From assembly GCA_964384025.1 (NCBI GenBank), contig CAYLJJ010000065.1, positions 1 through 39,262 of the forward strand: DNA of 39,262 bases, in the 5' to 3' direction. This document shows, one piece after another, positions 7,254-15,588 of the stretch; the stretch's first letter is position 1; each line of letters opens with the position of its first letter. Source of the DNA: CAYLJJ01 sp964384025. Its GTDB lineage: Bacteria; Myxococcota_A; Bradymonadia; UBA7976; UBA1532. The notes beneath the pieces were generated by a model. That model saw only the letters and a program-made list of their open reading frames with translations. It was not told the DNA's origin and searched no databases. The position numbers were made by a program, and so were the translations under genes.

Positions 7254-9278
7254 ATGCGCTCACTTCCTCTACTCATGCTCCTCTTCAGTCTCCCAGCTCA
7301 GGCTGTGGATGTAATTGACTGGGCTCCCTCAGAAGAGAACGCCTCGATCATCTTTCGAGGAGCTGGGTTTATCAAAGAGGCCCTGGACGGCCTTGAGGCC
7401 CGTTTTAAAGATGAGGCACAGATCCAGGCTGCGATACAGCGCCTGCGAGCTTGGGAGCGTCTGGGGATGCGCCCGGCTCAGGGAGAGTGGGGAGAGGGCT
7501 TGGCCCTGGAGAAGGGTCTCGCGCTCTTTATCAAAGGCAAGAAGAACCTGCGCTTTGTGATGGGGATCAGCGATCTGGGCAAGGCCAAGACTACTCTCTT
7601 GGCCTACGCCAAATTGGCTGAGGTTCCGCTTCAGTTCACCGCCGAGGGCCTACAGGTGGATGATCTGAAGTTCCTCTGTGCCCAGCGAGAAGGCTTCTTT
7701 ATCTGTGATACAGATGGAGTCCCTCAAGAGCGCTCTAAGGCTCCAAGCGGGCTCTCTAAGGAGGCGATTTTTGAGGTCCAGCTTCGGGGACCGCTGATGG
7801 CAAAGATCGCTGAAGGCAAACCTGTTCAGAGTTTTAAGCTGATCTGGCTTCGAGGAGGGGAACTCAAGGCCCAGCTTCAACTCCTCCCTCCACTCCAAGG
7901 AATGTTGGCGCCCTTCCAGGTTGGAAAAGAGCCTGCGCGAGGCTTAGAGGTGATCGATGCACGCAGCCCAGGGCTCTTTAAGCTCTCCTTTGATGGTCCT
8001 AAGATCTTCGCTGCTGTAGAGTCTCAGACCGGTCCCCCACCCCCTCCCATCGCTCCGCTCTGGAGCGCTCTTAAGAGCAATCTTTCAGGAGACCTCAACA
8101 TCTCCCTCGCGGGTGGCTTGCTTCACCCCATCTTCTCCTTTGGGCTTCAAAAGGGGGGCTCCGCTGAGAAGATCCTAAATCCCCTCTTTGCGCTCCTCAA
8201 TCAGCAGCAGAGCTTCCGAGGCTTTAAGCTCAGTCATGAGAAGGGTACCATCAACCTAGAGATTGCTCCTTTTCCAGCTCTAGAGCTTGAGGATCCAGTG
8301 CACTTCAAGCTGCGCTTTGGAACCTGTGGAGATAGCTTTATTTTGGCTTTGGCAGAGGCAGACATAAAGCGCTGTCAGGAGAAGAGAGTCCAGAAGGCCC
8401 AACTCCCCGCCGCGCTGAGCAGCAAGGGTCAACATGGCTTTGTGATCTGGGATGTTCCCTCACTCTTCCCAGGTGGTTATCTCCCTGGCTTCTTTGAGGG
8501 AGGAGGAGATCTTCAAGCCTTCAGTGATCTCCAAGATCTGCTCTCTATCCGCTCTCTCTCTGTTGAGGAGATGGGTTTGGCCCTCAGCGTTGAGGGGTTG
8601 AACGTTAACCTTGACCTCTGGTGCAAGCTTCCCAAAGGAGACAAGGAGGGCGCTGCGCGCTTTGATCAGGCCATCGCTTTGGATCTGAGTGGAGATGCCC
8701 TGGGCGCTGAAGAGTTGCTTTTGAAGTTGATGAGTGAGCGCCCCAACACAACCTATGGTCGTCTCGCTCAGCGCCGTTTGATGGGCTCTAGTCTGCTGCT
8801 TGGAGTGGCTGGTGTAGGTATCCTTTCTGCCATCGCCATCCCCGCCTTTATAAAATATATACGCCGCGCCAAGACCGCTGAGGCGACCATGAACTTGCGT
8901 AAGATGTTTGATGGCGCTGTAGTCTTCTACGAGAGTGAACGCGTGGACAAAAACGGCAACATTCTCCCACGGCGTTTTCCCCAGAGCAGCCCGTTGAGCC
9001 CCAAGCTCAGCAAATGTAAGGAGAAGGCTGTGCTCGCGCCTCCAGAGACCTGGGCAGCCCAGGGTTGGCGGGAGTTGGAGTTCGCCATCCACGGTCCCCA
9101 ACACTATCAATATGAGTTTGTCTCCGAGGGCCACGGCGAGGAGGCTCGCTTTACTGCTCGAGCCATCGGAGATCTAGACTGTGATGGAGTCTTCTCTACC
9201 TTTGAGCGGATCGGAGAGATTCGAGCGGGCAGTATTAACGGTGGTGCGGGACTCTACATAGAGAAGCAGTTTGAGTAA
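7254..9278 (+). CDS. secreted protein with internal type IV pilin-like segment
   Basis: 674 residues. A cleavable signal (MRSLPLLMLLFSLPAQA) leads into about 480 residues of alpha/beta sequence I do not recognise, then a short helical repeat-like stretch (LGAEELLLKLMSERP). Near residue 515 comes GILSAIAIPAFIKYIRRAKT, which closely matches the N-terminal helix of type IV pilins and pseudopilins. It is followed by about 130 residues ending in a pilin-like GDLDCDG stretch. The usual prepilin peptidase site (G/FTLIE) is absent and the helix is internal. I chose the ATG at 7254, six bases after AAGGAG, over the ATG at 7236. The gene ends 4 bases from the convergent regulator gene. Probably a surface or secretion-apparatus component. 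Confidence 0.75.
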   Translation: MRSLPLLMLLFSLPAQAVDVIDWAPSEENASIIFRGAGFIKEALDGLEARFKDEAQIQAAIQRLRAWERLGMRPAQGEWGEGLALEKGLALFIKGKKNLRFVMGISDLGKAKTTLLAYAKLAEVPLQFTAEGLQVDDLKFLCAQREGFFICDTDGVPQERSKAPSGLSKEAIFEVQLRGPLMAKIAEGKPVQSFKLIWLRGGELKAQLQLLPPLQGMLAPFQVGKEPARGLEVIDARSPGLFKLSFDGPKIFAAVESQTGPPPPPIAPLWSALKSNLSGDLNISLAGGLLHPIFSFGLQKGGSAEKILNPLFALLNQQQSFRGFKLSHEKGTINLEIAPFPALELEDPVHFKLRFGTCGDSFILALAEADIKRCQEKRVQKAQLPAALSSKGQHGFVIWDVPSLFPGGYLPGFFEGGGDLQAFSDLQDLLSIRSLSVEEMGLALSVEGLNVNLDLWCKLPKGDKEGAARFDQAIALDLSGDALGAEELLLKLMSERPNTTYGRLAQRRLMGSSLLLGVAGVGILSAIAIPAFIKYIRRAKTAEATMNLRKMFDGAVVFYESERVDKNGNILPRRFPQSSPLSPKLSKCKEKAVLAPPETWAAQGWRELEFAIHGPQHYQYEFVSEGHGEEARFTARAIGDLDCDGVFSTFERIGEIRAGSINGGAGLYIEKQFE

Positions 9279-9282
9279 AAGC

Positions 9283-10833
9283 CTACTGTGGGGTTGATCG
9301 AGCGCCAAGGTTGAGCTTTCTAAGCAAAGTGTTTCGACCGATCCCCAAGAGCCGCGCTGCGGCGCTGCGATTGCCCTTCACCCTCTTGAGGACAAACTCG
9401 ATATAGGCCCGCTCCAGCTCCTTGAGGGGCATCAAATCCGCAAAGAAGGGCTCCTCTCTGCCCTCATCCCTATCGAGAGGCTTTCCCAGAGAGAAGAGTT
9501 CCTCACCCAAGAGAGGCTCTGAGGCCAGGACGACGGCAGCCTCTAGAGCGTTCTCAAGCTCTCTTACATTTCCAGGCCAGCTGTGTTGGTGAAGCCGCGC
9601 TCGCGCCTTGGAGCTCAGCTCCAGCTCAGGGCGAGCGTGGCGGCGCTTGAACTCAAAGAGAAAATAGTCGATGAGGCGATCCAGATCTGCGTTGCCCCGC
9701 TCTTGAAGGTTGGGGACCTGAATCTGAATCACCCGTAGACGATAGTAGAGATCTGCACGAAAGCGCCCCTCAGCGACATCACGCTCTAGATCCCGGTGGG
9801 TGGCGCAGACAAAGCGAACTTGAGCTTGTTGAGCTTGAGTTCCACCCACCCGCAGATAGAGGCGCTCCTGTAAGAGCCTGAGGATCTTGCCCTGTACTCC
9901 AAGGGGCAGCTCTCCGATCTCATCCAGGAAGAGAGTCCCCCCCTCTGCTGCTCGAACTTTGCCATCCGCGCTGCGATGAGCCCCAGTAAAAGCTCCTTGC
10001 TCATGTCCAAAGAGTTCATTCTCGATCAGCTGGGCGGGGAGCGCGGCGCAATCAACTTTGATAAAAGGGGCTTGTCGTCGAGGAGAGTTGACATGCACGG
10101 CACGGGCGATCAGCTCCTTGCCAGAGCCGCTCTCTCCTCGCACCAAGACTGTGGCGTTGCTGCGGGCTGCTCGCGCAGTGCGGCGAAAAATGCGCCGCAT
10201 AGCGGGGGAGTCTCCGACGACATGATTGAAGTGAAAAGAGATAGGGCGCGGGTTGTCTGGTCGCAGCTGATTGCGCAGGCTGGTCTCATCCAAGACCTTG
10301 AGGATCTCAGCGCCCAGTCGCTCCAGCCGTCGTTGATCTCTCTCCTGAAAATGACCCTCCTTTTGATTGAGCACCTGCAGGACCCCCAAGACATCCCCTC
10401 CCTTCTTGAGCGGGACTGTGAGGATGTTGCGGGTCTGATAGCCAGTCTGAAAATCGATCCTGGGGCTAAAGCGCTCATCCTGCTCTCCATCTGGAACGAT
10501 GAGAGGCTCTCCGTTGAGCGCAACCCAACCTGCGATTCCCTCTCCGATGCGCAGACGAATCTCGCTGATCTCTGGCAACTGAGCCACACGGCTCACCAAC
10601 TCTCCCCGAGCATGATCGACCAGATAGAGGGTGCCTCGATCGGCCTTCAGGCGACGAGCGACCTCCTCTACCAGGAGCTGAAGGAGTTCCTCCAGGTTCA
10701 CCTGTTTGCCTAGAGCTGTCTGGCGTAGGAGCTTAAAGGGCACGCTCCGCTCTCCCTCTGGCTTAAACGCCCGGTTCAAAAGGAGAGCAACATACTCCTG
10801 GAAATCAGAGGGGGTCAAAGGGCGACCGCCCAA
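9283..10833 (-). CDS. sigma-54 dependent regulator with N-terminal GAF domain
   Basis: Enhancer-binding protein that remodels sigma-54 RNA polymerase. Order: GAF sensor (about 50-190, ADRGTLYLVD, RNILTVPL), AAA+ domain (about 205-440) and a Fis-type helix-turn-helix (about 480-510, GNRSAAARLLGIGRNTL). Walker A is GESGSGKE, the sigma-54 loop GAFTGA is intact, Walker B is GGTLFLDE, and the arginine finger region is RFRADLYYRLRV. There is no receiver domain, so the signal is probably a small ligand or protein at GAF. The frame opens at a TTG (10833) inside the end of the MBL-fold gene; a TTG five codons further on is an alternative. The overlap implies translational coupling, so the hydrolase may process the signal sensed by GAF (inference). 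Confidence 0.88.
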   Translation of the reverse strand: MGGRPLTPSDFQEYVALLLNRAFKPEGERSVPFKLLRQTALGKQVNLEELLQLLVEEVARRLKADRGTLYLVDHARGELVSRVAQLPEISEIRLRIGEGIAGWVALNGEPLIVPDGEQDERFSPRIDFQTGYQTRNILTVPLKKGGDVLGVLQVLNQKEGHFQERDQRRLERLGAEILKVLDETSLRNQLRPDNPRPISFHFNHVVGDSPAMRRIFRRTARAARSNATVLVRGESGSGKELIARAVHVNSPRRQAPFIKVDCAALPAQLIENELFGHEQGAFTGAHRSADGKVRAAEGGTLFLDEIGELPLGVQGKILRLLQERLYLRVGGTQAQQAQVRFVCATHRDLERDVAEGRFRADLYYRLRVIQIQVPNLQERGNADLDRLIDYFLFEFKRRHARPELELSSKARARLHQHSWPGNVRELENALEAAVVLASEPLLGEELFSLGKPLDRDEGREEPFFADLMPLKELERAYIEFVLKRVKGNRSAAARLLGIGRNTLLRKLNLGARSTPQ

Positions 10834-11630
10834 CCCTCCCGCGCGGCGAAGGTTTCAGGGAAAACGCTACGAGCGCAGCGCTCAAAATGCTCCACCTCTT
10901 CATCTGTGCGGTTTGGATCGTGGTGAAAGAGAGCCAAGCGCTGGACCCCCGCTTCTCGCGCTACCTGAGCCGCCGCCCGCCAGCTGCTGTGTCCCCAACC
11001 TCTGCGGCTGGGACCCCTGAGGCCCTGATATTCATCGGGGCTATACTGAGCATCATGGATCAAAAGATCGCAGCCCTCAGCGAGAGCCATCAGCTCTTGA
11101 GCATCATCCCCCTCATGCTCTGTATCGGTGGCGAAGACCAAGCTTTGACCCCCACACTCAATCCGATAAGCGATCCCTCCATCAGGGTGAGACTGAGGCA
11201 GAGCGCGTAGAGAGAATGGACCCAATTCTAGGCGCTCTCCGATGAGGATTTGGCAAAAGTCATGCAGGCCTTGGAGCTTCTCCAAACCCACGGGGAAGGT
11301 GGGAGGCTTCATCTGAAGGGAGAGGATCTCCTTGAGGTGTTCAGGGCTGCCTGCGTTCATTAAGGTCAGCTCACTCTCAGGATGGTAGGCTGGCTGAAAG
11401 AAAGGCAGCCCCTGAATATGGTCCCAGTGAAGGTGGCTAAAGAGTATGGTCGCTTTAAGAGGAGCCCAACCCAGATGAGCCCCCAGAGCCCTCAACCCAG
11501 TCCCTGCATCCAAGATCAACCGATGCTCACCCTGAGTCAGCTCTACACAGGTCGTGCTGCCCCCTGTGACGTTAAAGTCAGCCCCCGAGACGGGGATACT
11601 GCCTCGAACACCCCAAAATCGAATCTCCAT
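10815..11630 (-). CDS. metallo-beta-lactamase fold hydrolase
   Basis: 271 residues, soluble. The MBL metal motif SHLHWDHIQG supplies His66, His68, Asp70 and His71. Further ligands lie in SHPDGG, ATDTEH and, late, FHHDPNRTD. The opening RFWGVRGSIPVSG and the DAQYSPDEY and GWGHSSW stretches are typical of the RNase Z/PhnP-like branch often encoded near signalling proteins, which hydrolyses phosphodiesters or cyclic nucleotides. Its stop overlaps the start of the GAF/sigma-54 regulator gene by 19 bases, so the two are probably one operon. The substrate is not determined by sequence. Confidence 0.85.
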   Translation of the reverse strand: MEIRFWGVRGSIPVSGADFNVTGGSTTCVELTQGEHRLILDAGTGLRALGAHLGWAPLKATILFSHLHWDHIQGLPFFQPAYHPESELTLMNAGSPEHLKEILSLQMKPPTFPVGLEKLQGLHDFCQILIGERLELGPFSLRALPQSHPDGGIAYRIECGGQSLVFATDTEHEGDDAQELMALAEGCDLLIHDAQYSPDEYQGLRGPSRRGWGHSSWRAAAQVAREAGVQRLALFHHDPNRTDEEVEHFERCARSVFPETFAAREGWAVAL

Positions 11631-11714
11631 ATTCTTCCTCCACGATCATTGCTTAGGGGCATAGCAAGGGGTATTCCGAGAGCGAGAGCTTGAGAATAGG
11701 TGGTTTGACCCAGT

Positions 11715-11737
11715 GGGTGATCTAAAATAGATCACCC
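11715..11737. repeat. perfect 10-bp inverted repeat
   Basis: GGGTGATCTA and TAGATCACCC flank AAA, giving a perfect 10-base-pair stem. It sits downstream of the rhomboid fusion gene and about 85 bases upstream of the MBL-fold gene, both on the minus strand. No T-run follows on either strand, so it is more likely an operator-type palindrome for the MBL/regulator operon than a classical terminator. Confidence 0.5.
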
Positions 11738-11762
11738 GAGTGTTCCAAAATGGATCAGATCT

Positions 11763-14700
11763 TCAAAGCGCTTCAGAGCCTTTGATCTCAAGGCTCCCTC
11801 CCTCGCTTTGAGCCCAACATTTATCACGATAGATCTCCTTGAGCTGAGCAGGAGGTTGCGCAAAGCGTCCCTGACTGTGGGCTCGAAGCGGGAGTCTATA
11901 GTCGTAGCGACCTGAGTTGAGCTGTTCAGCAAAGAGCCTCAGCTCTAGAGGGTTGGGTTTGAGTTGAGAGAGCGGCGCCCAGGGGGGAGGGCTCCCCTCT
12001 AAGGCCAAACCTGCTGGGAGGGGGAGGCTGAGGAGGAGATGATGCCGAGCTTCAGTCAGCTCAAGTTGAACTCGAAGCTCCAAGCGCTGATCCAAGGTGA
12101 TCTCTTGGCTCAGCGCCTCCTCTTGACCTGGAGAATGGAGGCTGCGTTGTAGCTTGATCCCTCCACCCTGAGCTTGGGAGCAGGCGCCTTTAGGGTGTTG
12201 AAACTGAAGGGTGTAGTAGAGCACCCCACTGCCTGAACTTTGGAGCTTTAAGCCTTCAGGGCGCTTCAGTTTACGTTTGATTATCCCTGGTTGCTCACCC
12301 TGAAGCTGCTCCTCAAGCACCCCTCCTGCCCAGCTCAGATCGATCTTGAGATCGGTCTGTTCGCGCTCTTGCTGCTCTGCAAATTGGCTTAGGGCCAGGA
12401 GCCGAAAGCCTGCGGTGGGGCTGCTCTCAGTGTCGCTCTTTTCCAAACTCTTTAAGAGGCTCTGAGCGAGCTTCTGTGTCTCAGGCAGCTTGGGTCTCAG
12501 CGATAGGAGAGCGCTTAGGAGCATAGCTTGGCGATAGATCTCTCCCTGAAAAAGAGAGGAGCCTGAGCGGGGCTGCTCCGGGCTTTTCAGCTCAGGAGCC
12601 TCTAAGATCTCCTCAAGCAGATGCTGCCCTCCCGCCTCTGGGTTCAAGCTCTGAAGCAGGAGCGCCTTAGCTGAGAAGCTTAAGGCCGCGCGGCTCTCAA
12701 AGAGCCGCCTCTCCAACTCAGGTTGGGCTCTCTTAAGCGCTCTTAGGCTTAAGAGGATCAGCGCCCGCTCATCTAAGCTCGCCTGAGGCCAAGCCTTGAG
12801 CAGATAGGCTCCACCGGCTTCTAGATCGATCCACCTGATCTTCTGCCCCTGGCTCTGTAAACGACCCAAGATCAGCAGGGCATAGGCGCTGCCTGAGCAG
12901 CTCGTATCTGCCCCTTCTGGCCAGCGCTTAAAGCCCCCATCTGGACCTTGGAGTCTACTCAGCGCCCTGATCTCTTGAGCGAGAAGCTCCTGCCATGTCT
13001 GCTCACTCACCCAATCTTGTGCTTGGCGCTGCATCAGCTCCCCAAGGGCAACAAAGGGGAGCAGGCGGGTGACGCGCTGCTCTAAGGCACCATAGGGGAG
13101 CTGGCTGAGGCGCTTGGCCTCGGGCTCCAGGCTCTCTAAGAGCGAGGCTGAGAGTTGGAGCTGCAGCTCCTTCAGCTCCTTGGGCAGCTCAACCTCCTGA
13201 ATCTCACCCGCCTTCAATTGACCAGAGATCCACTGAGTCTCTGGAGCCTGAAGGGGATAGATGGGCAGAAATAGGCTCTCTCCACCTCGTCGCCCTGGAC
13301 CCTCCGCTCCTAAGATCAGCTCCGCCTCTCCAACCGCCTTTGCCTCTAAGGGAAGCCAGCGTTCAAGCTGTCCACTGGGAGGAAGCTTAAGCTGCTGCTT
13401 TAAAGGAGCGGTGCTGCTCAAAGGCCCCTCCAGCTCTAGGCTGAGCTGGATCTCTTCAGCCTCCTTAGGCTCAGCCTCAATCTGAAGCTTCAAGAGGAGC
13501 TGATCTCCGACCCTCAGCCCAGGAGGAGGTTGGCTCTGAAGCTTAATCGGCTTTGAGCGAGGCAGAGCGCTGAGACCCTGCTGAGAGGAGAGCATCGATT
13601 TGAGATTCTGAGTCTGCGCTCTGCGGCGCTTGACCTTCGCCTCTAAGCTTTTCATATGCCAGGAGATGGGCAGAAGTTCTCCCATTAAGATAAGCGCCTC
13701 GGTCCTCCTGAGCAGGCTCACCAGCAGCTCAGGAGAGAGGCTATCGGCGATGCCCAGGAGGGTGGGCCAGCGCTGCTCTATTGGCAGCGCCTGGATAGAC
13801 CCCCTCAACTCCTCAAGCCAAGCTTGAGAAGCTCCCTTGGCTTCATCTAAGAGGGCACGACCCTCTGGATGAATCGCCTCTCTAAGGCCCTGCTCCTGAA
13901 CAGACCAGTCAAAGAGCTGCTGGCTGAGACCGGGATGATCAGGGAGGCTGGGAGCTTCACGATCTCCTAAGAACCAGCTCAGGTGAGCGATCAAGCAGCC
14001 CAAAATACCCAGAAGGGCCAGGGCGCCGATGATGGGGGTTAAACGGCGACGGTCGGGATATTGTGGAGACTCTGGACCCAGGAGCCAGCCCACCAGGAGC
14101 CCTCCAGCCAAGCCACCAAAGTGAGCACCATGAGCGACATTGATTCCTGCGCCTCCCACCATGACCCCGAAGATGGTGGTGTAGAGCATCCAGCGGATCA
14201 TCACATCGCGAATCTGCTTGCCCTGTGGAGTCTTGCTCAGGTGTCCCTGGATCATCGCCATACCGATGAGGCCCGAGATCGCCCCAGAGGCGCCCACCAC
14301 TGGGACCATACTCTCGATGCCCAGGAGCGAGGGACCCACCACCCCAGCAGCTCCCCCTAAGAACCAGCCAAAGAGGAAGCGGGCCCCACCAAACCAACGC
14401 TCGATAAGGGGGCCAATCTGGCTGAGGGCAAAGAGGTTAAAGCCCAGGTGCATCAGGCCTCCATGCACCAGGGTATAACTGAAGGCGCGCCAGGGCTGCG
14501 GTCCCAGGGTGAGGGGGCCAAAGGAGGCCCCCAGCGTATAGGTTTCTTGAAAATTCTTGGGGCTCATCCCCCCCTGGTAGCGAATCTGGAGGAGGTAGCT
14601 CAGGCCGATGAGGAGCATCAAGCCGGTGGAGGCGGTGGTGCTTGAGAGCCTGCTTAAGCCCAGCAGCTTGATCAGCCCTCGGAGCCAGCGAGGCATCCAC

Positions 14701-14924
14701 TGTCGTCGCCCACAGTGATGGCAGCGTCGCTCTCCACCCTTGAGGAGCTGCCCACAGACACAATTAAAGCGATCATCTCGCAGGCGCGCGCCCTGTTGAG
14801 AGAGGCTCTGGCGGGTCTGTTTGGGGCGGTTCATGGTCCGTCGAGCGCGCCACTGAGCCTGAACAGGGCTGCTGCCCAATAGGCGATACCAGAAACTGAG
14901 GAGGCGATAGATAAGAGCGTTCAT
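11763..14924 (-). CDS. rhomboid intramembrane protease fused to alpha-2-macroglobulin C-terminal half
   Basis: 1,053 residues. A zinc ribbon (CVCGQLLKGG, then RCHHCGRRQW, about 55-80) precedes a rhomboid domain (about 85-310). HLGFNLFAL is the helix-2 HxxxN-like motif, GASG carries the catalytic Ser213, and AHFGG carries His268. The remaining 740 residues read as the second half of a bacterial alpha-2-macroglobulin. There is an MG-type beta domain (about 445-570) and a thioester-domain entrance PYGALEQ where families have CLEQ, so the Cys is Ala613. An alpha/alpha toroid follows (GGFKRWPEGADTSCSGSAYA), then a final MG10-like domain (LPLPAGLALE, SGRYDYRLPLRAHSQGRF). Serine proteolysis within the membrane is probable; a covalent trap is not. 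Confidence 0.85.
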   Translation of the reverse strand: MNALIYRLLSFWYRLLGSSPVQAQWRARRTMNRPKQTRQSLSQQGARLRDDRFNCVCGQLLKGGERRCHHCGRRQWMPRWLRGLIKLLGLSRLSSTTASTGLMLLIGLSYLLQIRYQGGMSPKNFQETYTLGASFGPLTLGPQPWRAFSYTLVHGGLMHLGFNLFALSQIGPLIERWFGGARFLFGWFLGGAAGVVGPSLLGIESMVPVVGASGAISGLIGMAMIQGHLSKTPQGKQIRDVMIRWMLYTTIFGVMVGGAGINVAHGAHFGGLAGGLLVGWLLGPESPQYPDRRRLTPIIGALALLGILGCLIAHLSWFLGDREAPSLPDHPGLSQQLFDWSVQEQGLREAIHPEGRALLDEAKGASQAWLEELRGSIQALPIEQRWPTLLGIADSLSPELLVSLLRRTEALILMGELLPISWHMKSLEAKVKRRRAQTQNLKSMLSSQQGLSALPRSKPIKLQSQPPPGLRVGDQLLLKLQIEAEPKEAEEIQLSLELEGPLSSTAPLKQQLKLPPSGQLERWLPLEAKAVGEAELILGAEGPGRRGGESLFLPIYPLQAPETQWISGQLKAGEIQEVELPKELKELQLQLSASLLESLEPEAKRLSQLPYGALEQRVTRLLPFVALGELMQRQAQDWVSEQTWQELLAQEIRALSRLQGPDGGFKRWPEGADTSCSGSAYALLILGRLQSQGQKIRWIDLEAGGAYLLKAWPQASLDERALILLSLRALKRAQPELERRLFESRAALSFSAKALLLQSLNPEAGGQHLLEEILEAPELKSPEQPRSGSSLFQGEIYRQAMLLSALLSLRPKLPETQKLAQSLLKSLEKSDTESSPTAGFRLLALSQFAEQQEREQTDLKIDLSWAGGVLEEQLQGEQPGIIKRKLKRPEGLKLQSSGSGVLYYTLQFQHPKGACSQAQGGGIKLQRSLHSPGQEEALSQEITLDQRLELRVQLELTEARHHLLLSLPLPAGLALEGSPPPWAPLSQLKPNPLELRLFAEQLNSGRYDYRLPLRAHSQGRFAQPPAQLKEIYRDKCWAQSEGGSLEIKGSEAL

Positions 14925-14975
14925 GGCCGCATTGAACCCTTTTCAACTCACGGCGGCAATGCCAGCAAAGACGCC

Positions 14976-15024
14976 AGAGGCTTTGCCTCGGTTGCTGTCA
15001 GTGATAACAACGGTAAGAAGGAGG
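14976..15024 (+). repeat. 49-base leader repeat, copy A
   Basis: Aligned without gaps to copy B at 15536-15584 with 39 of 49 identical bases. It starts with the stem-loop GAGGC-TTT-GCCTC and ends in the AAGGAGG ribosome site of the RuvC-fold gene at 15035. Early differences fall at third codon positions of a frame reading RGFASVAV, so the unit may be a relic of coding sequence rather than only an RNA element. Confidence 0.55.
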
Positions 15025-15034
15025 CTCTTCTCAG

Positions 15035-15490
15035 ATGACAGCGACCTCTTCAGCGCAACGGCTCTTAGCAGTAGATCTGGGCCAGCGCACCGGCTTGGCC
15101 CTCTTTGAAGGGCAGCGGCTCCTCTGGTATCGCAGCCAGCACTTCGGTCGTCGTAATCAGCTCCGCCGTGCCATCCCTAGAATCTTAAGAGAGGCGAAGC
15201 CAGCCTGCCTCTATGTGGAGGGGGATCGGGGGCTGGCTGCCCTCTGGGCTAAAGTCGCTGAGCGTCTCGGGATCCTGCTCAAGCAGGTCAGCCCAGAGAC
15301 CTGGAGGGAGCCTCTGTTGCTGCCTCGAGAACGACGAGATCCCAAAGCTCACGCAGCCCGCTTGGCGCGAGAGGTGATCCAGGCGCGAGGAGGTCCTAAG
15401 CCCATCCACCTACGCCATGATGCTGCTGAAGCGATCCTCATTGGGGATTGGGCTCTTAAATTTGGAGAAACTCAGAGGGCTGAATCTTGA
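15035..15490 (+). CDS. RuvC/RNase H-fold nuclease-like protein
   Basis: 151 residues with the acidic pattern of RuvC-type resolvase folds: LLAVDLGQRTG (first Asp, strand 1), CLYVEGDRG (Glu after strand 4) and RHDAAEAILIGDWA (final Asp in the last helix). A middle SPETWREPL helix resembles the region contacting DNA in RuvC. It is close in length to RuvC (about 170 residues) but diverged. It may be a paralogue acting on branched DNA or RNA. The start follows GGAGG by ten bases and lies in a divergent arrangement with the rhomboid fusion gene. The fold is likely; substrate and name are uncertain. Confidence 0.7.
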   Translation: MTATSSAQRLLAVDLGQRTGLALFEGQRLLWYRSQHFGRRNQLRRAIPRILREAKPACLYVEGDRGLAALWAKVAERLGILLKQVSPETWREPLLLPRERRDPKAHAARLAREVIQARGGPKPIHLRHDAAEAILIGDWALKFGETQRAES

Positions 15491-15535
15491 GATTGATCTA
15501 CATCAATAAAGGGGACCTCTGGCCTCTGAAAAAGT

Positions 15536-15584
15536 AGAGGCTTTGCCTCCGTTGCAGTCGATGGTAACAAGAGCACCAAGGAGG
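15536..15584 (+). repeat. 49-base leader repeat, copy B
   Basis: Partner of copy A at 14976-15024. It contains the same GAGGC-TTT-GCCTC hairpin and ends in the AAGGAGG ribosome site of the GNAT gene at 15589. A second pairing, GTTGC with GTAAC (one G-U pair), is possible. A base in the short space between stop and start of adjacent genes was thus duplicated together with the Shine-Dalgarno sequence. Confidence 0.55.
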
Positions 15585-15588
15585 GAAG

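Noticed and set aside
8460..9134. 224-codon minus-strand open frame
   Set aside because: It is antisense to the pilin-like fusion gene, with no ribosome site or recognisable domain.
9976..10713. 245-codon plus-strand open frame
   Set aside because: It lies wholly inside and antisense to the GAF/sigma-54 regulator, has no family motif and reflects codon bias of that gene.
11715..11737. Rho-independent terminator of the rhomboid fusion gene
   Set aside because: The hairpin is perfect but there is no T-run after it on either strand.
14940..15030. Riboswitch of the cyclic-di-GMP (GEMM) type upstream of the rhomboid fusion gene
   Set aside because: Pieces such as GGCAAAGCC look similar, but the paired arms and conserved order of GEMM are not present, and the same stretch is better explained as a duplicated leader.
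14923..15108. 61-codon plus-strand open frame before the RuvC-fold gene
   Set aside because: It crosses the leader repeat and the start of the real gene in another frame and has no ribosome site of its own.
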